Assembly: GCA_900753295.1 (NCBI GenBank)
Contig: CAADYQ010000086.1
Coordinates: 1-10,197 of the forward strand
DNA length: 10,197 nt
Source of the DNA: Clostridia bacterium
GTDB lineage: Bacteria; Bacillota; Clostridia; Oscillospirales; CAG-272
Reading direction: 5' to 3'
The translations under genes were made by a program, and so were the position numbers. The notes below the pieces were generated by a model that was not told the DNA's origin, did no database searches, and saw only the letters and a list, made by a program, of their open reading frames with translations. The first letter of the stretch is position 1; every line of letters begins with the position of its first letter. Below, piece after piece: positions 4,191 to 10,197 of this stretch.

Positions 4191-6636
4191 ATACTTTTCT
4201 CAGCTTGGCGTAGCTTCCCATAAGCTTTTTGGTTCCCACGCGGTCAAAAACTACCTCGTAAAGCCTGTCGGCTCCCATGACCTTTGCGGATATGATCTCT
4301 CCCTCGCCAAATACCGGATGCAATACTCTGGTACCCGGCTCAAAGATCTCTCCGGATGTACGCTTGGGGGCGGCAGTCTGATTGACCGTGAGCTTATCCC
4401 GCGACATCGCCGATACGCGCGGACGCGCCGAGGGCGCACGCATCTGACGTGACGAATAAGTCACATTGCCATCTTCGTCAAACGACGCTCTGAACGGCAC
4501 ACGCCCGTCCGGGGCGTTGTTCTTTTCGTATTCTTCCTCTTCGTTGATATACTCTGCGGGAATATCCTCGATAAAGCGCGACGGTGCGTTGAACTGCGTT
4601 CTGCCGTACATGGTGCGCGTTTTGGCGCGCAGTATGTAAAGCTCTTTCTTTGCGCGCGTTATGGCAACATAAGCAAGCCTGCGCTCCTCCTCAAGCTCAT
4701 CGGGATCCATTATCGCCTGGGACGACGGGAATATTCCCTCCTCCATACCGGGTATAAGCACTATCGGAAATTCAAGTCCCTTGGCGGAGTGTATCGTCAT
4801 GAGCACGACCGCATCAGCGCTCTCGTCAAACCTGTCCACATCAGCTACAAGCGCATTTTCCTCAAGGAACCCGGTAAGGGTCGGCTCTTCGGTCGATTTC
4901 ATGTATTCAATGATACCGGATATGAACTCGTTCACGTTGTCTACACGGTCGGATTCCTCCTTGCCCGCATCGATAAGCATCTGCATATATCCGGTCTTAT
5001 CAAGCACCTGACGCACGAACGCGTCAAGCGGGCAGCCGGAAGCAAGAATATCGGTCAGCTCATTGATCGTTGACGCAAAAGCTTCCAGCATCGATGCGGC
5101 GCGGAGCAGTGCCGTATAGGATGAGGCGTGCTCCATAACTTCAAACATCGATATGCCTTTTTCGTTTGCAATATCCTCGACCGCCTCAAGCGTCTTGGCG
5201 CCTATTTTGCGTCGCGGCTCATTGATTATACGCAAAAGCCGTTCGCGGTCCGCGTGGTTATTGATGACCTGCAAATACGCGACCGTATCGCGTATTTCTT
5301 TACGGTCCGAAAAACGCAGTCCGCCGTATATACGGTACGGGATCCCGCTTTTTGCAAAGGTGCGCTCAATACTACTCGCCTGTGCGTTCACGCGGTAAAG
5401 GACCGCAAAGTCACGGTATGTATATTTATCGGTCGCAATATGCTTCAGGATAATATCCGCCACTGTGCGCGACTCGGCGATCTGATCCTCCGCCGTGCGG
5501 TACGAGATAAGAGCGCCGGCATCGTTGGAGGTCCACAGCGTTTTGGCGTGTCTCGACTCGTTTTTTGCAATAACGGCATTGGCGGCGTTGAGAATATTTG
5601 AGGTGGAGCGGTAATTCTGCTCAAGCTTTATCGTTTTTGCATCCGGATAATGGCGGTCGAAGGAAAGGATATTTTCGATCGTAGCGCCGCGGAAACGGTA
5701 AATGCTCTGATCGTCATCTCCGACGACCATGATATTACGCCACTCTGAAGCAAACAGCGAGCAAAGCTCAAACTGTGCCAGATTGGTATCCTGGTACTCA
5801 TCAACACAAACGTATCTGAATTTGTGTGCGTAATACTGTCTTATATCCTCATTTTCGCGCAGGAGTATCACCGTTTGCATGATAATGTCGTCAAAATCCA
5901 TTGCATTGGAGCTCTTGAGCATTGACTGATAAACGCTGTATACCTTTGCAAATTCGCGCTCACGATATCCGCCGCCATTCTCAAGAGCGTAGGCATCCGG
6001 AGTCAGCAGCTTTTCCTTTGCGCGGCTGATAACGCCTGCCACCGTTTTCAGCGGGAACTGCTTGTCATCGACATTGGCGCTTTTCATCGCCTTTGACAGC
6101 GCCTTTTTCTGGTCGTCGGTATCATATATGGTCACCTGACCCGTATAGCCTATACGGTCCGCGTGCTTGCGTATTATACGCATGCAAATAGAGTGGAAGG
6201 TCCCCGCCCACACATCCTTGGCTATATCGGGATCATTGAACATCGCCGCAAGGCGCGCTTTGATCTCGTTGGCTGCTTTATTTGTGAATGTGATCGCCAA
6301 AACATTCCACGGAGCGGCGGCATCCACCGCAAATTCGTCAAGTATAGGCGAAATATCCTCTGCCGAAAGCTCGGCGGCTGATTCAAGGTCGCCGACATAT
6401 GCCTCCGAAAGTTCGGCGGCACACTTGTCCGAATAATATGCGTTGCCGTACCGTATGATCTGAGCTATACGGCGGACAAGCACTGTCGTTTTTCCACTTC
6501 CCGCCCCCGCTATAACAAGCAACGGTCCGTTTACGGTAAAAACAGCTTCGCGCTGCTGCGGATTAAGGCCTTCGAGTGCCTTATCGAAAAGTCTGCGTTT
6601 TGCCGCCGAATAGCGGCTCATGAGTTCTTTATCCAT
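4189..6636 (-). CDS. pcrA: ATP-dependent DNA helicase PcrA/UvrD (superfamily 1A)
   Basis: This 815-residue 3'-5' helicase acts in nucleotide excision repair, replication-fork maintenance and removal of recombinase filaments. The SF1A motifs are in order: LNPQQREAV (24-32), Walker A AGAGSGKTT (43-51), ITFTNKAA (115-122), DEYQDTN (279-285), GDDDQSIYRFRGA (306-318), QNYRST (340-345), TIHSAKGLEF (614-623) and YVAITRAKKEL (656-666). The C-terminal domain (FEPGTRVLHPVFGEGEII... YEVVFDRVG) is the Tudor-like module that binds RNA polymerase in PcrA. About 40 extra acidic residues (64-109) lie between motifs I and Ia, where Bacillus PcrA has only a short loop. The ATG at 6636 gives the best N-terminus; its ribosome binding site AAAGGG is about 13 bases away, and an in-frame ATG at 6621 is possible. 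No ligA follows it, unlike the common pcrA-ligA order. Confidence 0.97.
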   Translation of the reverse strand: MDKELMSRYSAAKRRLFDKALEGLNPQQREAVFTVNGPLLVIAGAGSGKTTVLVRRIAQIIRYGNAYYSDKCAAELSEAYVGDLESAAELSAEDISPILDEFAVDAAAPWNVLAITFTNKAANEIKARLAAMFNDPDIAKDVWAGTFHSICMRIIRKHADRIGYTGQVTIYDTDDQKKALSKAMKSANVDDKQFPLKTVAGVISRAKEKLLTPDAYALENGGGYREREFAKVYSVYQSMLKSSNAMDFDDIIMQTVILLRENEDIRQYYAHKFRYVCVDEYQDTNLAQFELCSLFASEWRNIMVVGDDDQSIYRFRGATIENILSFDRHYPDAKTIKLEQNYRSTSNILNAANAVIAKNESRHAKTLWTSNDAGALISYRTAEDQIAESRTVADIILKHIATDKYTYRDFAVLYRVNAQASSIERTFAKSGIPYRIYGGLRFSDRKEIRDTVAYLQVINNHADRERLLRIINEPRRKIGAKTLEAVEDIANEKGISMFEVMEHASSYTALLRAASMLEAFASTINELTDILASGCPLDAFVRQVLDKTGYMQMLIDAGKEESDRVDNVNEFISGIIEYMKSTEEPTLTGFLEENALVADVDRFDESADAVVLMTIHSAKGLEFPIVLIPGMEEGIFPSSQAIMDPDELEEERRLAYVAITRAKKELYILRAKTRTMYGRTQFNAPSRFIEDIPAEYINEEEEYEKNNAPDGRVPFRASFDEDGNVTYSSRQMRAPSARPRVSAMSRDKLTVNQTAAPKRTSGEIFEPGTRVLHPVFGEGEIISAKVMGADRLYEVVFDRVGTKKLMGSYAKLRKV

Positions 6637-6664
6637 TTATGTAGAATAACCCTTTCGTCATGTC

Positions 6665-6698
6665 CGGTATCGGACTGCGGCGAATACCGCCGCAGTCC
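6665..6698. repeat. Strong hairpin between the Asn/Gln-rich gene and pcrA
   Basis: GGACTGCGGCG (6672-6682) and CGCCGCAGTCC (6688-6698) form a perfect 11-bp stem with a 5-base loop. A second, mutually exclusive pairing CGGTAT (6665-6670) with ATACCG (6684-6689) shares part of it. There is no T tract on either strand, so it is not a clear intrinsic terminator. It could protect the 3' end of the upstream message, or pause or modulate transcription entering pcrA, whose ATG lies 28 bases beyond it. Confidence 0.6.
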
Positions 6699-6738
6699 TC
6701 TGTACAATGAAGTCGATCTCAGCCGATCAATGCGTGAT

Positions 6739-6888
6739 TCAGTCGTTTTCCTTGTTGTTGCGGCAGTTCTGCTCCTGACCGTTCTGGTTACGGCTCTGAT
6801 TTTTGCTGTTGTTCTGCTGATTCTGTTCCTGCTGATTTTTGGTCTGCTGGTTCTGGTTCTGATTCTGATTTTTGTTCTGATTCTGCAT
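6739..6888 (-). CDS. Small Asn/Gln-rich protein
   Basis: This is a 49-residue ORF. Its protein starts MQNQNKNQNQNQNQQTKNQQ, includes GQEQNCRNNK and ends in END. By eye about two thirds of residues are Asn or Gln, with scattered Lys/Arg/Glu, one Cys (42) and no hydrophobic segment, so it should be soluble and disordered. GGAG lies seven bases before the ATG, supporting translation. The opposite strand carries an open, very hydrophobic frame that is only the mirror of the Gln/Asn codons. Small N/Q-rich proteins recall gamma-type small acid-soluble spore proteins and are common in spore formers, but no diagnostic motif is present, so a spore role is a guess. It lies 94 bases downstream of the membrane-protein gene and about 100 bases upstream of pcrA. 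Confidence 0.7.
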   Translation of the reverse strand: MQNQNKNQNQNQNQQTKNQQEQNQQNNSKNQSRNQNGQEQNCRNNKEND

Positions 6889-6924
6889 AATAACGCTCCA
6901 TGCCTTACGGCGGAAAATTTATCG

Positions 6925-6940
6925 GGTCCTCACGGGGACC
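6925..6940. repeat. Small hairpin upstream of the Asn/Gln-rich gene
   Basis: GGTCC (6925-6929) and GGACC (6936-6940) form a 5-bp stem with a 6-base loop in the 94-base gap before the Asn/Gln-rich ORF. On the minus strand it is followed by CGATAAATTTT, a weak T run, so it might be a feeble terminator for the secA-side operon or a 5' UTR hairpin. Evidence is slight. Confidence 0.3.
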
Positions 6941-6982
6941 GCAAGTAAAGTATTTCCGTTATGGGGCGTAATTATTCGCGTT

Positions 6983-8404
6983 TCAGTCAAGCATATATCT
7001 GCTTTCTATCTCGGCGCTGATCTCCGATTCCGCCTTCAGCACAACTATAAAGTTGACAAGGCATAAAAGCGCGCTTATTATCCACCACACCTCTGAAAGC
7101 GAGCGCATTGCACCGGATATGATACCAAGACTGTCATATATCGAGGAATTCATCGTTATTATCGCATCACCGATACAAAAGCTGACGGCACATACCGCCG
7201 CGATCACGACTACGGCATGTATCCAACGGTAAAGCGAGCGGCGAATCTCGGCGAGCTTCGCCTCTCGGAATGCGGCATCCGAATTTTCCGCAATAAAGCC
7301 CGCATGTGTATAAACTATATGCTTCAGCGCCTTGGCAGCGATCAGGACGACCGCCATAAAAAGCACAGACGCGACAATGATAAACGCGTACCTCACCAAA
7401 AATGCTTTGCGCACAATATCGCTCTGCCATACCGAAGCATTGAAGTATTTGCTGTTGAAATCATATTGCAGCCAATCGCTTATTCCGGCGACCACCGCGT
7501 AAATTCCCGAGATAATCGCGCCTGTCTTCCATTTCGGGAATATGCCGGAGCCGAGTATCATGAAAAAGGCAAAAAAGCAGACGGCAGCAAGCGCATCGGG
7601 AATTATATTGTTGTATTCAAGCATTATGTCCATCTCAAAGAAGAATGCGGCGGCAAGCATCGCAAAAGCAAGACCGATACGCCTCTTGGTAAAGCGTATG
7701 TCACCCTCCGCGACCTCCTCGTTGTACTTACGGCGCAGTGCAGGTACAAATTCGCTGTCATTTTTAAGTCTGATAAAATAACGTTCAACAACAATAAGCC
7801 AAAAGACACCCGCTATAAGTCCGAAAAAGATGCCGAATTCACGCAAAAGCCCGATAAACTCGTACCAGTTGAACTTTGTATCGTCAAACCCGCCCATACT
7901 CAGTGAGGCGAATTCGGGAAGGACCGCACAAAGCGGCTTGACGAACAAAAATACAACAGTGACCGCCTTTGCATAGCCGGTGATAGTTACCCTTCCGCGC
8001 TTAGAGCTGTACGGTACCATAGCACCGGTTCGACTTCCGAGATAAAGCAGACCGTCAAACAATCCGCACCATGCCGGAACGGTAAGTATAAGCTCGATAA
8101 CTGCCATTGAAAAAGCAGACAGCAGTATTACCATGGGTCTTTCGTTCTGATTTGACATACCGAATACCCAGAACATCAAAATGAACTTTGCCCCGGACAC
8201 CACAGCCGCCCATCTGAAGCGCGGCAATGCCGCCTCAATTTGCGGGCAGGTGTAAGACATGCGCGTTATTCCGACCGATATCATAATATACGCAATAAAG
8301 TCAGGCAGGATATCGACCACCGCCATATCTGGGTTAAAAATGATCACAGGCGCCGCTATCAACAGCGCAAGCCCCATATGCCCATATTTCTTCCCGGATG
8401 CCAT
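6983..8404 (-). CDS. Unknown polytopic membrane protein with two related halves
   Basis: I do not recognise a named family. The 473 residues contain about ten to eleven hydrophobic segments (around 11-25, 35-48, 66-83, 91-123, 143-162, 183-208, 243-262, 269-289, 294-311, 337-360, 394-414 and 439-456, the longer ones perhaps paired). Charged loops lie at 211-242 and 362-393, and there is no signal for secretion. The N-terminal GLALLIAAPVIIF...DILPDFIAYI (11-40) resembles GLAFAMLAAAFFFEMDI...IIPDALAAV (244-275), suggesting an internal duplication. The ATG at 8404 is chosen because a strong GGGAGGTG lies six to seven bases upstream; a GTG at 8413 overlaps that site and is unlikely. The gene follows the 231-residue membrane protein by 40 bases and is probably co-transcribed with it and secA. 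No catalytic motif is visible; a structural or transport role cannot be told apart. Confidence 0.85.
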   Translation of the reverse strand: MASGKKYGHMGLALLIAAPVIIFNPDMAVVDILPDFIAYIMISVGITRMSYTCPQIEAALPRFRWAAVVSGAKFILMFWVFGMSNQNERPMVILLSAFSMAVIELILTVPAWCGLFDGLLYLGSRTGAMVPYSSKRGRVTITGYAKAVTVVFLFVKPLCAVLPEFASLSMGGFDDTKFNWYEFIGLLREFGIFFGLIAGVFWLIVVERYFIRLKNDSEFVPALRRKYNEEVAEGDIRFTKRRIGLAFAMLAAAFFFEMDIMLEYNNIIPDALAAVCFFAFFMILGSGIFPKWKTGAIISGIYAVVAGISDWLQYDFNSKYFNASVWQSDIVRKAFLVRYAFIIVASVLFMAVVLIAAKALKHIVYTHAGFIAENSDAAFREAKLAEIRRSLYRWIHAVVVIAAVCAVSFCIGDAIITMNSSIYDSLGIISGAMRSLSEVWWIISALLCLVNFIVVLKAESEISAEIESRYMLD

Positions 8405-8444
8405 GCAATACACCTCCCGTTTTTCTTATCAACAGTAAATAAAT

Positions 8445-9140
8445 TTATTTTTTGCTTTTTCGTTTGCTTTGGCGGCTCTCCTCGCGCCGGCGCTTACGCT
8501 CTTCTATCTCGGCGCGCGTGGTTTCGACCGCACGTGCCTCACGTTTGTCAAGCTCCTCAAAGAAACGGTCCACAAAACCGATGCCGGTCTTGCGCCGCGA
8601 CATATTCCCTTCCTCGCCTTCCGGACATATATGGCGGTAACTGCCGTATATTGCAACAGCGGTAATTGCCATCAGTACAAAAAGCATCATCGGGTAAAAG
8701 CCCGGCGCGATCAATTTTGCTTTTCCCAGCACATAAGTCGCCGCCCAAAGCACCGAAATGAACGCCGCAGTCAGCGCCGTCGAGCGCTGAGCGGATATAC
8801 CGACCTCGGCATCTGCAAGGCTTAGCTCCCAGTTGAGCACAAGATGGAGTATCAGAACTACGGCAAACCAACACCAGCCCTCGGCACTTTTCACCGACGC
8901 GGGAACAGCATCATCACCTACAAAACGTCCGATAGCCCAGAATACACCCTCAGCTATGCCGCTTACGGCATACAGCACCGAAATAATGCACGGATAGAGA
9001 AATCCGCGAAAATATTCGCTGATCCTGCGGCAACCGACCGCCATTACGATACAGCCGACTATCCTCAGCGCCCATCCGTAGAGCGTTACCGTCATGGGAA
9101 AGGCGATCAGATATCCGATAAACAACAGTCCGAAGCCCAT
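8445..9140 (-). CDS. Unknown membrane protein with a charged C-terminal tail
   Basis: This unrecognised 231-residue protein has about five to six hydrophobic segments (1-14, 22-38, 47-70, 89-105, 122-138 and 148-167). A cytoplasmic-type tail follows (about 180-231) that is rich in Lys, Arg and Glu and probably helical or coiled (FEELDKREARAVETTRAEIE). Its opening (MGFGLLFIGYLIAF ... ALRIVGCIVMAVGCRRIS) parallels the start of the next membrane protein (GLALLIAAPVIIF ... LPDFIAYIMISVGITRMS), and CIISVLYAVSGI parallels AIISGIYAVVAGI there. The two may share a domain. The ATG at 9140 overlaps the secA stop as TGATG, so it is probably translated by coupling; a TTG three bases upstream is less likely. 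Linkage to secA may hint at a membrane or export role, but this is only context. Confidence 0.85.
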   Translation of the reverse strand: MGFGLLFIGYLIAFPMTVTLYGWALRIVGCIVMAVGCRRISEYFRGFLYPCIISVLYAVSGIAEGVFWAIGRFVGDDAVPASVKSAEGWCWFAVVLILHLVLNWELSLADAEVGISAQRSTALTAAFISVLWAATYVLGKAKLIAPGFYPMMLFVLMAITAVAIYGSYRHICPEGEEGNMSRRKTGIGFVDRFFEELDKREARAVETTRAEIEERKRRREESRQSKRKSKK

Positions 9141-10197
9141 CAACCGTTACCGTTCTCCTGCGACTTGGCGCCGCAGCATTTCTTATACTTTTTACCGCTT
9201 CCGCACGGACAGGGGGCGTTGCGGTCGATCTTATCGGCGGGCGGCATAGATATCGACGACGGCTTTTTGTTCTGCTCGGCACTGCGTCCCATACGCATAT
9301 TCTTTATCATCTCGGGGGTGATGACTATGACTTCCGGAATGCGCTCGGTAAGCATCTCACGTGCCGTTTTGTCTCTTATCTCGGTTATAAGATCGCCGAA
9401 CATATTCGAACCGAGGAATTTATACTCCGTGAGCGGATCCTTGTGAGCGTAAGACTGGAGCATTACGTTCTGCTTGAGATTTTCCATGTCGTCGATATGG
9501 TCCAGCCACATTTCGTCGATGTTATGCAGTAGCGTATTGCGTTCAAAACGATGGAAACGGTCGCTGCCCGCCTCCGCCTCGCGCTTTTCGTAAAGCTCCG
9601 CCGCATTTTTCTGGAGCAACTCTGTCATTTCTTCGGCAGTCACGTGCGCCAATTCATCCGCGGTATAGTTGAGGTCATCCTCGTGGCAGACCCATCCGAG
9701 ATATTTCCGGCGCAGTCCGTCTATGTCCCAATCGCTCTTGTTGGCGGAGGATGTGGCATTTTCGACCGATTCCGCGATCGTAGAGGCTATCATATTTTTT
9801 ATCTGTCCCGAAAGATCGCCCTCGTGCAGTATCTCGTCGCGCTGCTGATATATCGTCTTTCTCTGCTCGTTAAGAACATCGTCATATTCAAGAACATTCT
9901 TTCTTATCTTGAAGTTGCGGCTTTCGATACGCTTCTGTGCGCTTTCGATAACATTTGAGAAGAGTCTGATGTTCTGCGACATATCGCCAGATTCATCGGT
10001 AAGATTTGAGGCAAGCGCCGAAAGTCGCTGAAGTCTTGCGGGATCGGCAAACAGACGCATAAGGTCATCCTGAAGTGAGATGAAAAAGGTCGATTCGCCG
10101 GGGTCGCCCTGACGTCCGGATCTTCCGCGAAGCTGATTGTCGATACGACGGCTTTCGTGACGCTCCGAGCCTATGATATAAAGTCCGCCCGCCGCCA
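9140..10197 (-). CDS. secA: Preprotein translocase ATPase SecA, C-terminal part (starts outside the window)
   Basis: The 351 visible residues are the C-terminal region of SecA, the ATP-driven motor of the SecYEG channel. The frame enters at the window edge (GGLYIIGSERHESRRIDNQL) and contains helicase motif VI GRSGRQGD, FFISLQDDLMRLF, the helical scaffold/wing part (RKNVLEYDDVLNEQRKTIY, ENATSSANK) and NTLLHNIDEMWLDHIDDMEN. It ends in a zinc-binding SEC-C tail, CPCGSGKKYKKCC (CxCx8CC), which binds SecB or ribosomes in other SecA proteins. The visible Met near 10060 is internal and not the start. The stop overlaps the next gene as TGATG. In many Firmicutes prfB follows secA; here two unknown membrane-protein genes take that place. 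Confidence 0.98.
   Translation of the reverse strand, partial: AAGGLYIIGSERHESRRIDNQLRGRSGRQGDPGESTFFISLQDDLMRLFADPARLQRLSALASNLTDESGDMSQNIRLFSNVIESAQKRIESRNFKIRKNVLEYDDVLNEQRKTIYQQRDEILHEGDLSGQIKNMIASTIAESVENATSSANKSDWDIDGLRRKYLGWVCHEDDLNYTADELAHVTAEEMTELLQKNAAELYEKREAEAGSDRFHRFERNTLLHNIDEMWLDHIDDMENLKQNVMLQSYAHKDPLTEYKFLGSNMFGDLITEIRDKTAREMLTERIPEVIVITPEMIKNMRMGRSAEQNKKPSSISMPPADKIDRNAPCPCGSGKKYKKCCGAKSQENGNG

Noticed and set aside
6730..6948. Hydrophobic 72-codon frame on the plus strand resembling a membrane peptide
   Set aside because: Its Leu/Val/Phe run is the reverse complement of CAG/AAT/AAC codons of the Asn/Gln-rich ORF, and I see no ribosome binding site for it.
6985..6990. TTGACT as a vegetative -35 for the Asn/Gln-rich gene
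   Set aside because: No acceptable -10 lies 16-18 bases downstream (the sequence there is GC-rich GCCCCA).
7217..7906. 229-codon plus-strand frame opposite the larger membrane protein
   Set aside because: It has no recognisable motif, no good start context, and lies fully inside the 473-residue membrane-protein gene.
8405..8413. GTG start at 8413 for the larger membrane protein
   Set aside because: It lies inside the GGGAGGTG ribosome binding site that ideally serves the ATG at 8404.

Overview
The window looks like chromosomal DNA of an endospore-forming member of the Clostridia with roughly balanced G+C content. An Oscillospirales- or Christensenellales-like gut lineage is likely, but this is inference. 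Support comes from the dipicolinate synthase pair dpaA/dpaB, a Firmicutes-type PcrA helicase, a SecA with a SEC-C zinc tail, strong AAGGAG-type ribosome binding sites and a textbook sigma-A promoter. No phage, IS element, CRISPR array, rRNA or tRNA was seen.

Layout. (1) 1-1052, minus strand: dpaA then dpaB (partial, leaves the window), overlapping by ATGA; they make spore dipicolinic acid. (2) 1053-1250: divergent intergenic region with a sporulation-type -10 for dpaA and a cluster of small inverted repeats. (3) 1251-4108, plus strand: a methionine ABC importer operon. A sigma-A promoter drives a short leader encoding a 36-residue Met/Cys-rich peptide. A terminator-like hairpin follows, then metQ (lipoprotein), metN (ATPase) and metI (permease). 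A perfect 20-bp inverted repeat ends the operon and also faces pcrA. (4) 4189-6636, minus: pcrA/uvrD helicase. (5) 6739-6888, minus: an overlooked 49-residue Asn/Gln-rich microprotein. (6) 6983-9140, minus: two unknown polytopic membrane proteins. (7) 9140-10197, minus: the C-terminal part of secA, whose stop codon overlaps the start of the first membrane protein (TGATG).

Two observations stand out. First, MetQ appears to be a natural circular permutation. After the lipoprotein signal comes the half that is normally C-terminal (PNDSTNEARAL... INSNYA... VKEFIAKQY), then a linker, and then the half that is normally N-terminal (KITVAAS... PHAEILE... ANYFQH... HVEPMG), ending at SLDEIKK. That is the point where the ordinary protein would run on into the PND segment. 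Second, this Met importer is preceded neither by a recognisable SAM riboswitch nor by a T-box. It has instead what looks like a ribosome-mediated attenuator: nine Met and five Cys codons in a 36-codon leader ORF, a plausible antiterminator arm in the tail of that ORF, and a terminator before metQ. The two unknown membrane proteins also seem to be built from related units, one in the shorter protein and two in the longer.

All similarity statements come from reading and from memory of the families; no database search was run.
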